Source: Rheinheimera hassiensis (lineage in GTDB: Bacteria > Pseudomonadota > Gammaproteobacteria > Enterobacterales > Alteromonadaceae). Taken from it: a stretch of DNA of 64,000 nucleotides. The position numbers were made by a program, and so were the translations under genes. The stretch is from NCBI RefSeq assembly GCF_022436675.1, contig NZ_JAKUJZ010000001.1, positions 248,001 to 312,000 of the forward strand. Reading direction: 5' to 3'. Every line of letters starts with the position of its first letter. Position 1 is the stretch's first letter. Shown here one piece after another: positions 37,838 to 47,683 of the stretch. The notes beneath the pieces were generated by a model. The model had not been told where the DNA came from, searched no databases, and saw only the letters and a program-made list of their open reading frames with translations.

Positions 37838-37867
37838 AAAACCGCCGGCTAAGTTAGCGGCGGTTTT
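37838..37867 (+). terminator. Rho-independent terminator after the GH13 gene
   Basis: A 9-bp stem AAAACCGCC/GGCGGTTTT, extended by GCTA/TAGC around an AGT loop with one bulged G, ends in a T-run. It lies 18 bases after the stop codon. Confidence 0.9.
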
Positions 37868-37931
37868 TCTTTAAGCTTGCCAACGCATCTTTGTTAATTT
37901 ACTGTGCCTACTAAATTAACAAGGAGTGTCT

Positions 37932-38969
37932 ATGAAACCTTTTCTGATTTTACTCAGTAGCTTACTGCTGGCTACTACCACGCAGGCTGAGCCGGCAAAA
38001 GCAAAAACCGGCCCGGAATTATTACCGGCGTTTTCCACCGCAAGCTCGTTAAAAGAAAATTTCAGCTGTTATTACGGCCCTTTTGCCAGCTATGACAGCT
38101 GGCTGGCGATGCTAAGCAAAAAGCCAAAATTTAATGCTGAAATGTTTAGCCAACGCTTGCCCAGAGCCGATGTTGAACGGCGGCAGCAGACGTTGGATTG
38201 CCGGGTATTCGCCTATGAATCCGACGGCATTCTGGTAGAAGGCGTAATGGTGCGGCCAAAAAATACAGCGGCAAATACAAAGTTGCCGGTGCTGATCTAT
38301 AACCGCGGTGGCAATGCGAAGGGGGGCACCTTGGTGTATGGTGCGATTCAGCACAGTTTGATGCCACTGGCGGAGCTGGGCTATATTGTCATTGCCAGCC
38401 AGTATCGCGGTGCTAAAGCCTTTCCAACATCGGTAACAGGTGAAATTAAACTCGATCAGTTTGGCGGCAATGATGTCAATGACATCAAGAATTTGCTTCC
38501 CATTATTCAGGGTATGTCCGATGCAAATAGCGAGCGCATTGCCATGAAAGGCGCCAGCCGTGGCGGTATGATGAGCTATCTGGCAGCGCGTGATATGCCG
38601 CAGTTAAAAGCACTGATTGTTGCAGCCGGCGTGACCGATTTAGAGGCCAGTCTGGCGGTGCGCCAAGCGATGGAGAATATCTACACCCGCTTTATACCTG
38701 ACTACGCTACTGAGAAAGCAGCGCAGTTAAAGGCACGCTCGGTGTTGCATTGGCTCGACAAACTACCACCTAAGCTGCCAATACTGTTATTGCATGGCGA
38801 TAAAGATGTGCGGGTAGAAGTGGCGCAATCGCAAAACCTGGCCAAAGCACTGGCTGAAAAAGGTCATCCACATAAATTAGTGATCTATCCGGGCGCCGAT
38901 CATGATCTATACCCCAACCGCGCTGAAGCCGATGCCGAAACTGCAGCCTGGTTAAAACAATACCTTTAA
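37932..38969 (+). CDS. Exported prolyl-oligopeptidase-like alpha/beta-hydrolase
   Basis: 345 residues from the ATG at 37932 (AAGGAG five bases upstream; a GTG six bases earlier lies inside that ribosome binding site). Signal peptide about 1-20 (TTTQA). The S9-like hydrolase core shows LPVLIYNRGGN (oxyanion), nucleophile elbow GASRGGMMS, LLLHGDKDVRV (acid Asp) and PGADHDLYP (His). It probably cleaves peptides or esters in the periplasm. A weak hairpin lies between its 3' end and the convergent gene at 39031. Confidence 0.88.
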   Translation: MKPFLILLSSLLLATTTQAEPAKAKTGPELLPAFSTASSLKENFSCYYGPFASYDSWLAMLSKKPKFNAEMFSQRLPRADVERRQQTLDCRVFAYESDGILVEGVMVRPKNTAANTKLPVLIYNRGGNAKGGTLVYGAIQHSLMPLAELGYIVIASQYRGAKAFPTSVTGEIKLDQFGGNDVNDIKNLLPIIQGMSDANSERIAMKGASRGGMMSYLAARDMPQLKALIVAAGVTDLEASLAVRQAMENIYTRFIPDYATEKAAQLKARSVLHWLDKLPPKLPILLLHGDKDVRVEVAQSQNLAKALAEKGHPHKLVIYPGADHDLYPNRAEADAETAAWLKQYL

Positions 38970-38983
38970 CGTCGACAACGGAA

Positions 38984-39013
38984 AACTGCACCGGGGTAAG
39001 CCTCAGTGCAGTT
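38984..39013. terminator. Bidirectional hairpin between convergent genes
   Basis: AACTGCAC and GTGCAGTT form a perfect 8-bp stem with a 14-base loop in the 61-base gap between the hydrolase gene (+) and the endonuclease-like gene (-). T/A-rich flanks on both sides fit a shared terminator. Confidence 0.6.
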
Positions 39014-39030
39014 GTATTGCACTAAGGCTT

Positions 39031-39879
39031 TTACGGCAAGGTAACGACCGTCGAAATAGGAAAATGATCAGAAATATACACACCGGCAACGCCCAGTTGA
39101 TAAGTGCGGTAGTTATGGCTTTTTAAGCCATTGCTGATAAAAATATAATCGATGCGGTCGCTGTCGCTGTCGCCTGCGGCGAAACCGTTATAGGTGCCAA
39201 CATCTTCGGCGTTTGCCAAAACTGTGGTATCGGTTAACGGTAGCAAGCGGCCAGAGGTAAGCGTTTTGTATGCTGCGCTATTGTTCAACATATTAAAATC
39301 GCCCAGTAAAATAACCGGTTTATTACCCGCAATAGCCGGAATATGTGTCAGTAAAAATTCAGCACTTTTTTGCCGGGCTATATCGCTTACATGGCTAAAA
39401 TGCACATTAAATACAAAGAAATCACTGCCGTCTTTTTCAAAATGCCCCCAGCTGGCAACACGGGGAAGCTGGGCCTGCCAGCCGATTGAGCCGGCAACAT
39501 CGGGCGTTTCAGATAACCAAAAGTTGCCGCCATCCAGTTTTTTAATGGTATTTTTATTATAAAACAACGGCACAAACTCACCGGCAATAACCCCATCGTC
39601 TCTGCCCACACCAATGTAGCTGTAATCAGGCAATTGCTCGTTTACCCAATTAAGTTGATGGTGCAACACCTCTTGTAAACCCAGCACATCAGGCTGCAGT
39701 GTTTTTAAGTGGCCATATATCAGCTGCTGCCTGTTTGGCCAGGCATTAATTGCATCGGCCGGGTTGTCGTAACGAATATTAAAGCTTTCAACAACCAGGC
39801 TGGTGGCGCCTACTTTTACCAGCATGCTGCAACCAGTAAATATACTGAACAACAAAACAAACTTAATGGCTTTTATCAT
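39031..39879 (-). CDS. Endonuclease/exonuclease/phosphatase-family lipoprotein
   Basis: 282 residues. An N-terminal signal with FTGC (Cys17) suggests a lipoprotein. The EEP superfamily signatures are all seen: ESFNIRYDNP (metal Asn/Asp), LGLQEVLHHQ (Glu), FNVHFSH (His), LLGDFNMLNN (Asp-x-Asn), DRIDYIFIS and SDHFPIST (final His). These enzymes hydrolyse phosphodiesters or phosphomonoesters with Mg; substrates range from DNA to sphingomyelin and sugar phosphates. An envelope-anchored hydrolase is likely; nothing nearby points to a substrate. Confidence 0.9.
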   Translation of the reverse strand: MIKAIKFVLLFSIFTGCSMLVKVGATSLVVESFNIRYDNPADAINAWPNRQQLIYGHLKTLQPDVLGLQEVLHHQLNWVNEQLPDYSYIGVGRDDGVIAGEFVPLFYNKNTIKKLDGGNFWLSETPDVAGSIGWQAQLPRVASWGHFEKDGSDFFVFNVHFSHVSDIARQKSAEFLLTHIPAIAGNKPVILLGDFNMLNNSAAYKTLTSGRLLPLTDTTVLANAEDVGTYNGFAAGDSDSDRIDYIFISNGLKSHNYRTYQLGVAGVYISDHFPISTVVTLP

Positions 39880-40019
39880 AACGACTCCTTTTGGCTTAGC
39901 CTTGTGGTTATTCTAGGTAAGCAGTATTGCGCTATTGTTAAAGCAGTACAACCATACTAAAAGCGCATAGGCGTAAGCCTTTGTCGGCGCTACACTAAGT
40001 TTATCCCTTAGCGGCTTTT

Positions 40020-41783
40020 ATGGCGGATGCTGTTATGTCTGACCGTTCCCACCTGTTTTCCCTGCGTGCTGGCCATGCCCTGCGCGAAGTGCTGGCCGAA
40101 GGTTATAGCCTGAATAAACTCGGTAAAGACCTGCTGGCCGGCATTACCGTGGGCATTATTGCTATTCCGCTGGCGATGGCGCTGGCCATTGCCTCTGGCG
40201 TGGCGCCACAATACGGCTTGTACACCGCTATTATCGCCGGTTTGGTGATTGCGCTAACCGGTGGCTCGCGCTACAGCATTAGCGGCCCCACCGCAGCCTT
40301 TGTGGTTATTTTATATCCGGTAGCGTTAAAGTACGGTTTAAGCGGTTTGTTGATTGCCACCGTGTTATCCGGTGTTTTACTGCTGGTTATGGCTTTTATG
40401 CGGTTGGGGCGGCTAATTGAGTATATTCCCGAATCCGTCACTTTAGGCTTCACCGGCGGCATTGCTGTAGTTATTGCCACCCTACAAGTTAAAGACTTTT
40501 TTGGCCTGCCAATAGAAGCTATGCCAGAGCACTTTGTCGACAAACTGCTGATACTGGGGCACATGCTGCCGCAATTATCCTGGCCCAGCTTGCTGGTTGC
40601 CGTGGTAACGCTGGCCGTTATGCTGCTGTGGCCCAGGCTAAAAACCATTATACCGGCCCATCTACCGGCACTATTTATTGGCACCTTGTTGGCATTATTG
40701 CTGCTGGGTTTGGGTGCAGATCTGGACACCATAGGTTCGCGCTTTAGTTACACCACGCCCGATGGCGCCAGCGGCAACGGTATTCCGCCCTATTTGCCTT
40801 ATTTTGACTGGCCCTGGCTAAGGCCCGGCCCTGATGGCGAACTGTTAGGCTTTAGCTGGCAACTGGTTAAGGATTTACTGGCAGCCGCTTTTGCCATGGC
40901 CATGCTGGGTGCTATTGAATCCCTGCTCTGTGCTGTAGTGCTGGATGGCATGTCGGGGCGGCGCCACAGCGCCAACAGCGAACTGTTCGGCCAGGGCCTT
41001 GGTAATATTATTACGCCGTTCTTTGGCGGCATTACCGCCACAGCCGCGTTGGCGCGTTCATCGGCCAATTTTAAAGCCGGTGCTCAGTCACCGGTAGCAG
41101 CGATAGTGCACGCATTGGTGCTGCTGCTGGGGCTGGTATTGCTGGCACCGGTGTTATCTTATGTACCGATGGCTGCTTTGGCGTCACTGCTGATAATAGT
41201 AGCCTGGAATATGAGCGAAGCGCCAAAAGCCGTGCATTTACTGAAAACCGCTCCGCGCAGCGATATTTGGGTATTTATCACCTGTTTTTCCCTTACTGTG
41301 CTGTTTGATATGGTGATCGCCATTAGTGCCGGTATTTTGCTGGCGGCGTTGCTGTTTGTAAAAGAAATTGCCGAAATGAGTAAAGTGACCGATATCAGCC
41401 ATAACCGTAAACAGGTTGAACAGCCGATCCCCGCAGGCTGGCAGGTGCTGAAAATCAGCGGGCCGCTGTTTTTTGCCGCCGCCGATCGCATTTTTGCCGA
41501 TATCGCCCGCTTAAGTGAGCGCAGCCGCGGCCTGGTGCTGTATATGGACGGCGTACCCTTGCTGGATGCCGGTGGCCTGGCTGCGCTGAATAAACTGATC
41601 AGCAAGTGCCATAAAAGCAAAACCCAGCTGGTGATCGCCGATTTACAGTTTCAGCCACTAAAAACCCTGGCCAAAGCCGGGGTAAAACCCGTGCCGGGCC
41701 AGCTTAGCTTTTACCCGACATTACGCGAAGCGCTGGAAACATTGTATCAGCAAGCTGCAGTAGCAGAAGATCAAGACGGCTGA
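40020..41783 (+). CDS. dauA: SulP-family anion transporter, DauA-like (C4-dicarboxylate)
   Basis: 587 residues. Eleven to twelve membrane segments (about 40-430) with the SulP signatures GITVGIIAIPLAMALAIASGVAPQYGLYTAI and ITGGSRYSISGPTAAF-type, followed by a C-terminal STAS domain (about 460-575: PAGWQVLKISGPLFFAAADRIF, LYMDGVPLLDAGGLAALNKL). DauA in E. coli is the aerobic C4-dicarboxylate carrier; this protein resembles it in length and in the STAS layout, though other SulP anions are not excluded. An ATG at 40035 is an alternative start. Its 3' end overlaps the convergent PepSY gene by 13 bases. Confidence 0.88.
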   Translation: MADAVMSDRSHLFSLRAGHALREVLAEGYSLNKLGKDLLAGITVGIIAIPLAMALAIASGVAPQYGLYTAIIAGLVIALTGGSRYSISGPTAAFVVILYPVALKYGLSGLLIATVLSGVLLLVMAFMRLGRLIEYIPESVTLGFTGGIAVVIATLQVKDFFGLPIEAMPEHFVDKLLILGHMLPQLSWPSLLVAVVTLAVMLLWPRLKTIIPAHLPALFIGTLLALLLLGLGADLDTIGSRFSYTTPDGASGNGIPPYLPYFDWPWLRPGPDGELLGFSWQLVKDLLAAAFAMAMLGAIESLLCAVVLDGMSGRRHSANSELFGQGLGNIITPFFGGITATAALARSSANFKAGAQSPVAAIVHALVLLLGLVLLAPVLSYVPMAALASLLIIVAWNMSEAPKAVHLLKTAPRSDIWVFITCFSLTVLFDMVIAISAGILLAALLFVKEIAEMSKVTDISHNRKQVEQPIPAGWQVLKISGPLFFAAADRIFADIARLSERSRGLVLYMDGVPLLDAGGLAALNKLISKCHKSKTQLVIADLQFQPLKTLAKAGVKPVPGQLSFYPTLREALETLYQQAAVAEDQDG

Positions 41784-42988
41784 GCCCCCACCAGCGTACC
41801 CAGCAGCGGTGATAATGGCGGCTTACTTAGCTCACGCTGCGAGAATGTTATGCTGGTCCAGATAATACCGCTAAGCACCACCACTAGTGCCAGCCAGCCG
41901 AACAGGCCCAGCCAGCGGGCTAAACTTGGCTGTTTATGTTTGGTACGCAGCCAGTGCATACGCATACCCCCGGCGACCAAAATACACAGGCCGCTGCCAA
42001 ATAGCGCATAAATCAGTTTAACTGCCAGGCCGCTAAAATTGCCAAAGTGCAACGGGTCGGCCATATCAGTCAGGTAAGCCAGTACAGCTAAATCGGCACT
42101 GCTCTGGCTGCCCATCACATTACCGGCGCTATCCAGGTAAATACGGTTCGCCCGGTCGCGCAGCAGTAAATCTCCCGCCTGTCCGGTTACCACAATCGGC
42201 GCTTTGGCATTGCTGTTATACAGCACCGCACGGATATCCAGCTCTGGTCTATGCTGCTGGGCTATTGTGGTGATCTGAGTTAGCGATAATGGCTGCTCTG
42301 GCAGTGTAGTGCTCAAAGTTGCTCTGGGTATCGCCGGGTAAAATTGCAGCGGTGTTTTTAGCAGCCAATGCTCGGTAAAGTACCACAGGCCGGTCAACGT
42401 CATCAGCAAGACAAACCACCAGCTCCATAAACCGATAAGCTTGTGCCACGATGCCCAACTGCTGCGCACACCCCAGCGCCATTTACCGGGTTTGCGTAAC
42501 CATTGCTGCCACCAGTTACGATAAACATAAAAGCTGGAGATTAGCGAAATAAGTAGTAAAAAGCTCAGCGAAGTCACAACAACCTTGCCCATGCCCTCAA
42601 CCGACAAATACATATGCAAATTGCGCAAAAAGCGTGACAACCGGCCCCAGTCACCACTGCCGGTAAGGCTGCCGCTGGCCGGATCAAAATAAGCAAAGCG
42701 AAAGCCGTCTGGCGTAGCCAGTGACGCTTCGCCCGCCAGATAAGCCTGCTGATGCACCTGTACGCTGAGCAGTTGGCTATCCGGGTAGGCGGCTGCCAGG
42801 TTTTGCTCCAGCTGTGCCCAGTTAACCGGGCCGCTGCGGCTGCTAAATGCGCGGTATTTGCTGTCACTCAGGTACTGTATTTCGTAGCTAAGCGTGGCTA
42901 ATACACCTGTAACGCATACCAGCAGCAACAGTGCCCCCAGCACAAAACCAGCCCAGGAATGCAGCGCAAACCATTGCCTGTTCGTCAT
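41771..42988 (-). CDS. PepSY-associated TM protein
   Basis: 405 residues with four membrane segments (about 10-32, 130-155, 190-210, 340-385 region). The opening RQWFALHSWAGFVLGALLLLVCVTGVLATLSYE and the HKLIGLWSWWFVLLMTLTGLWYF segment are typical of PepSY_TM proteins, often encoded beside siderophore receptors and thought to help reductive iron release. The gene starts one base after the TonB-dependent receptor stop codon, so they form one operon behind a Fur-box-like site. Confidence 0.93.
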   Translation of the reverse strand: MTNRQWFALHSWAGFVLGALLLLVCVTGVLATLSYEIQYLSDSKYRAFSSRSGPVNWAQLEQNLAAAYPDSQLLSVQVHQQAYLAGEASLATPDGFRFAYFDPASGSLTGSGDWGRLSRFLRNLHMYLSVEGMGKVVVTSLSFLLLISLISSFYVYRNWWQQWLRKPGKWRWGVRSSWASWHKLIGLWSWWFVLLMTLTGLWYFTEHWLLKTPLQFYPAIPRATLSTTLPEQPLSLTQITTIAQQHRPELDIRAVLYNSNAKAPIVVTGQAGDLLLRDRANRIYLDSAGNVMGSQSSADLAVLAYLTDMADPLHFGNFSGLAVKLIYALFGSGLCILVAGGMRMHWLRTKHKQPSLARWLGLFGWLALVVVLSGIIWTSITFSQRELSKPPLSPLLGTLVGAQPS

Positions 42989-42989
42989 A

Positions 42990-45125
42990 TTAAAACTGGT
43001 AAGTGGTCGTCAGATAAACCCGGCGTGGCTCGCCCGGAAAATGCCCGGTACGGTTAATAAAGCCACTGGTAGCATAGGTCTTATCAAACAGGTTTTTCAC
43101 ATTCAATTGCACCAACCAGCTTTGCCATTCGGTTTGCCAGCTGATATCAAACACCGTGTAAGCTTTTACCACCTGGCCGCCAATACTTTGTTGCTCGCCG
43201 ACGTAGTCAACCCCGGCGGCAAAAGAGGAATGCAGCGCCGGCAGTTCATAGCGGCTCCACAACCCTAACTGATGCTGTGGCGCATTGGCAAAGCGGCCGT
43301 TAAACGCATTGGTAATGCCGTCGTTGTCCTGTACTACCCGGGTATCGTTGTAGGCGTAACTCAGGTTCATTACCCAGTTGTCGGTTAAATCGCCTAACAC
43401 ATCCAACTCAAAGCCACGGCTACGCACTTCGCCCAGCGCCAGTAAATCATCCTGGCCATCGTTAGCCACATCACCGCGCGGATCAGCCTGCAGAATATTC
43501 TTCCGGGTAATTTCGTACACGGCGGTATTAAGCCGCACGCTATCGTTTAGCAGCGAAAAACGCACGCCGGCTTCATATAAACGCGACGTTTCCGGCTCGA
43601 ACGGCCCGCCCACTGCCGCTGCCTGCGACGCTGCCGCCTGCGGCACAAAGCCGGTAGCAGCAACCAGATAACCACGGGCATAGTCGGTTAGCTGATAAGT
43701 GGTACCCAGCCGCCACGACGTATCGTTACCCGATACTTTGCTGCCATCACGCTTGTCGGTGTCTTCAAAGCTGTCCCAGCGCAGGCCCAGCAGCAGGTTC
43801 CAGTTGTCCGATAGCGTTAACTGATCCTGCAGGTAAAGGCCCTTACGCACGGTTTCGGTATCGGTAATGTTTGGTGTTAAGGCGTCAAGGTTATAATCAG
43901 CACCGCTGGTTAAACCGTATTGCGGGTTAACCAGGCTCAGGCCGGGCACCACACCACCGCTTTCAAGCGGTTGGGCATTGCGGCCGGAGAAAAACGAATC
44001 CTGCTGCAGGTAGTCAGCCCCGATCAGCAAGGTATGATTAATATCACCACTGCTTAGCTCGACAATATTATTCCAGGTCACACTGACAGAATCATTCTCG
44101 CGGTTTTGGTCGCGAAACTGTCGGGCGCAATAATCAATAACGCCATCACCATCGGTATCAAAACTGCAAAACGGCTCATGGTAGTTTTGCAGCTCCTGGT
44201 TCTGGTAGCCACGCACGGTAATATCGGTGCTCCACTGGCTGCTAACCTGATGCTCTAACCTGGCCTGATACACTTCGGCGGTTAATAGCTGAAAATCACT
44301 GCTTTCGTTATGGTTCCAGCTACGGTCAGCCAGAAAGTTACCGGCTGCATCGGTAACTACGCCACGCAGGCGGGCGCCGCCGTAGTCTTGCTCTACATCG
44401 GTATATTGCAGTGTCAGCGTGGTGTCTTGTGTCAGGTCAATGGCATAACCTAAATCGATGATCTGGTTTTCTACATCGGTGTTTTGCCGAAATGGTTTTT
44501 CGCTGTCTTTGTAAATACCGGCGCGGTAACGCTGGGCTGCATCATCGGTTAACGGTCCACTTAGCTCCAGCGAGCCGCTGTAAAAACTGTCGTTCCCCAG
44601 GCCCACTTTTAGCTGCCGCTCGGCCACGGCAGTTGGTTTTTTCGTACTGTAGTTAATCAGGCCGCCAGGAGCCATGCTGCCATACAGGGCGCCAGCTGCG
44701 CCTTTTAGCACCTGAATTTCTGCTACGTTAAATAGCTGTGGTACCGCAAAGCCGTTAAACGGGTCGCCGCGCACACCGTCGTATAAAATTTCGTCCTGGC
44801 GAAAGCCACGAAAGGTCACGCCCGAGTAGCTAAAAGCGCTGACACCGCTCATACTGCGGTAAAGATCAGTAATTTGCCGTGCGGCCTGATCGCGGATCAA
44901 TGCTTCGGGCAATACCTGAATATTTTGCGGCACTTCATCCAGTGGCGTATCGGTACGGGTGCCCAGATTAGACGAGTCAACCCGGTACAGCGTTTGAGCA
45001 CGGCCTTTAACTTCAATATGTTCAAGTGCGGTAGCAGAAGTATTAGCCGGTGCAGTATCGGCCTGGGTGGTAGCAGAAAATGCCATAGAGCAGAATAAAC
45101 TGACAGCAGAAAGACAGAACTTCAT
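42990..45125 (-). CDS. TonB-dependent siderophore receptor
   Basis: 711 residues from the ATG at 45125; an in-frame upstream extension of 19 residues is not needed. Signal peptide about 1-23 (ATTQA). A plug domain follows (EHIEVKGRAQ, then TPLDEVPQNIQVLPEALIRD; FRGFRQDEILYDGVRGD; IQVLKGAAGALYGSMAPGGLINY), then a 22-strand-type barrel ending in the terminal Phe (YLTTTYQF). The order and the GFR motif are those of ferric-siderophore (FhuA/FpvA-type) receptors. It is followed by a PepSY partner and preceded by a Fur-box-like site; ligand unknown. Confidence 0.95.
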   Translation of the reverse strand: MKFCLSAVSLFCSMAFSATTQADTAPANTSATALEHIEVKGRAQTLYRVDSSNLGTRTDTPLDEVPQNIQVLPEALIRDQAARQITDLYRSMSGVSAFSYSGVTFRGFRQDEILYDGVRGDPFNGFAVPQLFNVAEIQVLKGAAGALYGSMAPGGLINYSTKKPTAVAERQLKVGLGNDSFYSGSLELSGPLTDDAAQRYRAGIYKDSEKPFRQNTDVENQIIDLGYAIDLTQDTTLTLQYTDVEQDYGGARLRGVVTDAAGNFLADRSWNHNESSDFQLLTAEVYQARLEHQVSSQWSTDITVRGYQNQELQNYHEPFCSFDTDGDGVIDYCARQFRDQNRENDSVSVTWNNIVELSSGDINHTLLIGADYLQQDSFFSGRNAQPLESGGVVPGLSLVNPQYGLTSGADYNLDALTPNITDTETVRKGLYLQDQLTLSDNWNLLLGLRWDSFEDTDKRDGSKVSGNDTSWRLGTTYQLTDYARGYLVAATGFVPQAAASQAAAVGGPFEPETSRLYEAGVRFSLLNDSVRLNTAVYEITRKNILQADPRGDVANDGQDDLLALGEVRSRGFELDVLGDLTDNWVMNLSYAYNDTRVVQDNDGITNAFNGRFANAPQHQLGLWSRYELPALHSSFAAGVDYVGEQQSIGGQVVKAYTVFDISWQTEWQSWLVQLNVKNLFDKTYATSGFINRTGHFPGEPRRVYLTTTYQF

Positions 45126-45170
45126 ATTACAACCTGTATAGCAGGACGAATTAAACAGGCCGCGAAGTGT

Positions 45171-45190
45171 AAATGATAACAATTATTATT
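45171..45190. promoter_or_regulatory. Fur-box-like site upstream of the siderophore receptor
   Basis: AAATGATAACAATTATTATT matches the Fur consensus (tandem GATAAT-type hexamers) at most positions and lies 46-65 bases upstream of the receptor start codon at 45125. It fits iron-dependent repression of the receptor/PepSY operon. Confidence 0.65.
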
Positions 45191-45222
45191 ACAATAGAAT
45201 TGAACTAAAACTATAAAGCAAT

Positions 45223-45250
45223 CAGCTGCTGCCATTGCCGGCAGCAGCTG
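45223..45250 (-). terminator. Terminator-like hairpin after the MORN-repeat gene
   Basis: CAGCTGCTGCC and GGCAGCAGCTG form a perfect 11-bp stem just after the stop of the leftward MORN gene. The downstream T-run on that strand is short. Confidence 0.7.
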
Positions 45251-45257
45251 TTCTTAA

Positions 45258-47561
45258 TTAGCCTTTATGCTCAGTTTTAATTAATTTGCCGTGTTGATCA
45301 AAGTACTGCCAGTCGCCTGACGGGCGGTTGCTGATATAACTGCCCTGAGAACGCACCTGACCATTGGGCCAATATTCCAACCACTCGCCTTCTTTACGAT
45401 CACGCAGGTAATCGCCCTGCTGCAATGGTTTACCATTAGGGTGGAAGTATTCAGCTTTGCCCTCTTTTAAGCCTTTAACATAGCTTTCTTTTTGCTGTGG
45501 CCGGCCGTTTAAATGAAATAGCTGGTACCGGCCATGTGGTTTGTCATACTCGTATTCAATTTCGCTTTTTAGCTGGCCGTTGTCGTAGTATTCCTGTGCT
45601 AAACCATGTTTACGGCTGGCATCGTAATGTACCGCCTGGGCCAGAGTGCCATCTTCATACCAGGCTTGCCACAAACCAAACCACTCGCCTTTTTGCATGT
45701 TGCCGGCCAGTTTAGGTTCGCCGTTGCTAACATAAAACTCCTGATAGTCACCGCTTTTTACGCCCTTATCCCAATGCTCAACTTTATGCAGGATATTTTT
45801 GGCCGTATAAAACTCGGCTTTACCGTGCTGTTTGTTGTCCTGCCACTGTGTTTTATACCTGATGGTGCCTTCCGGAATAAAACCGTAAGTTGGATCGTCT
45901 GCCTGATAATAGTATTCAATCCATTCGCCGGTTTTCTGGTTATTTAAGTAATAACCACTGGTGCGGCGCCGCCCCTGATAATAATCAATAAACCGGCCTT
46001 CGGCTTTGCCGTTAACAAACTCCTGCTCGCGGCTTTTTTCGCCCTGCTGATAGCTAATCCAGTTGCCATGACGCTTGTTGTCGGCGTAGCTACCTTCCTG
46101 GGCCAGATCACCGTTTGCCAACCACTGCTGGTATTTACCTACCTGGGCAAACTTGTGCTCTGTAGGCTTTTTCTCGCTGGCATAGTGTTCCAGCTTTTGC
46201 GCTTTGCCGGTGTCGTAAAAGCTCTGGTAGCGCCCGGTCAGTTGGCCGTCTTTGCGCTCGCCTTCTTCACGTAAGTTGCCATTCATATGCCAGCTTTTAA
46301 AGGGTCCGCTTAGCTGGCCGTCGGCATAGGTGTTGTGCTCACGCGGTTCACCTGAGGAGTAAAACGTTTTGCTCAGGCCATGGCGTTTACCGGCTTTGTA
46401 ATACGACTCTTCTACCAGCTTGTCGTCGATAAAGCGCTTATGCACGCCGTCGCGTTCACCCAGCACAAAGTTGGACAAATCATATGGCAGGCCATTTTCC
46501 TGATAGGTTTCATTGGCACCATGCAGCGGAAACTGGCCATTCGCATTGCGTTCTGTCGTGTGGTAGGTAATGCGTTTCGACAACTCGCCATTGCTGTGAT
46601 AATGCAGTTGTTCACCAGCGAACATGCCGTCGATATACCGTTGTTTCTGCAGTAGTTGTCCTTGGTCACTGAACCACTGCTGCTCACCATGCTGCTTGCC
46701 TTGTTTAAATAACAATACACTCATCAGCTGACCATTGGGGTAAAACTCGCGGCATTCACCGTGCTGCTCACCCTGCTGATAATTGCACTGACGCACCAGA
46801 GTGCCGTCAGTACTGAATTGCTCAGTTAAGCCATGGCGCTTACCATTGAGGTACTGCACTTTAACTTCCACCACATCGGCGGCATAAAACTGCAGCCACT
46901 GTCCGTGTTGCTGGCCCTGCGCATCGTATTCGCCCTGCAGCAATACCGTGCCCTGCTCGTTTTTGCTTTGGTATAACCCGGTGAGCTGGTTGTTAGCGTA
47001 GGTCCATTGCTCGGCCACTTCGCCGTTAAGGTGGAAGGTTTGCCACACGCCATGGCGCAGGCTGTCCTGATAGGTTTCGACACTGCGTATCTTGCCATTG
47101 TCATAAAAACGGCTGACGTTGGTTTTTTCGCCACGCTCAAATTGCGTAGTTTCGATCACTTGCTGCTGGCTGTTAAAACGCTGCCACAGGCCGCTGGCAA
47201 CACCGGCATCATAATGCTCAATTTGCTCCACACTGCCATCAACACCAAAGTACTGCCATTCACCATGTTGGCGCCCGGCCTGATAGTGGCCGCTTAAGAC
47301 GCGCTGATTGCGCTGATCGAACACCTGCCAGTTGCCTTGCACCAGACCTTGCTCGAAAGTGGCCAGTGTATAACCCTGGCTATCGCGCACTAAGCGGTAC
47401 TCGCCTTGCAGTGACAGGCCGTTGCTAAGGTTGTAATACACATCAACGCCTTCTACCTTGCGCACATCCAACATGCGGTCGGCTAAGGTTTGGCTGGCCA
47501 TCACCGGCACAGCTAATTGCAGGCAAAACAACAGCAAAAAATGAAGTGAAGATAAACGCAC
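45258..47561 (-). CDS. Exported MORN-repeat (YwqK-like) protein
   Basis: 767 residues, GTG start. Signal peptide about 1-22 (VPVMA). Almost the whole mature protein is made of about 23-residue MORN_2/YwqK-type repeats of the form G-x-Y-x-x-G-x-x-x-G-x-W-x-x-Y/F-x-x-x-G (for example QHGEWQYFGVDGSVEQIEHY, RHGVWQTFHLNG, KHGLAQEYYDNGQLKSEIEY), from residue about 50 to the end. These repeats make an extended beta-hairpin array and probably bind carbohydrate, lipid or protein. No catalytic residues are seen. It lies downstream of the LacI-family regulator gene on the same strand, 122 bases away. Confidence 0.9.
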   Translation of the reverse strand: MRLSSLHFLLLFCLQLAVPVMASQTLADRMLDVRKVEGVDVYYNLSNGLSLQGEYRLVRDSQGYTLATFEQGLVQGNWQVFDQRNQRVLSGHYQAGRQHGEWQYFGVDGSVEQIEHYDAGVASGLWQRFNSQQQVIETTQFERGEKTNVSRFYDNGKIRSVETYQDSLRHGVWQTFHLNGEVAEQWTYANNQLTGLYQSKNEQGTVLLQGEYDAQGQQHGQWLQFYAADVVEVKVQYLNGKRHGLTEQFSTDGTLVRQCNYQQGEQHGECREFYPNGQLMSVLLFKQGKQHGEQQWFSDQGQLLQKQRYIDGMFAGEQLHYHSNGELSKRITYHTTERNANGQFPLHGANETYQENGLPYDLSNFVLGERDGVHKRFIDDKLVEESYYKAGKRHGLSKTFYSSGEPREHNTYADGQLSGPFKSWHMNGNLREEGERKDGQLTGRYQSFYDTGKAQKLEHYASEKKPTEHKFAQVGKYQQWLANGDLAQEGSYADNKRHGNWISYQQGEKSREQEFVNGKAEGRFIDYYQGRRRTSGYYLNNQKTGEWIEYYYQADDPTYGFIPEGTIRYKTQWQDNKQHGKAEFYTAKNILHKVEHWDKGVKSGDYQEFYVSNGEPKLAGNMQKGEWFGLWQAWYEDGTLAQAVHYDASRKHGLAQEYYDNGQLKSEIEYEYDKPHGRYQLFHLNGRPQQKESYVKGLKEGKAEYFHPNGKPLQQGDYLRDRKEGEWLEYWPNGQVRSQGSYISNRPSGDWQYFDQHGKLIKTEHKG

Positions 47562-47683
47562 TGATACTCGTCCCTGTTTAAACCAATATTCTGGCGCAGG
47601 ATATTAACACAAAGCAGCAGCGACGTAAGCAAGGTTATGGGCAGGTAAACAAACCACAGTAGTTGCCAGCTACTGCTGGCTTG

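Noticed and set aside
42990..45125. TonB-dependent receptor as the maltodextrin outer-membrane importer of the regulon
   Set aside because: It has siderophore-receptor motifs, a Fur-box-like site, a PepSY partner and no TGCATACGTATGCA-type operator.
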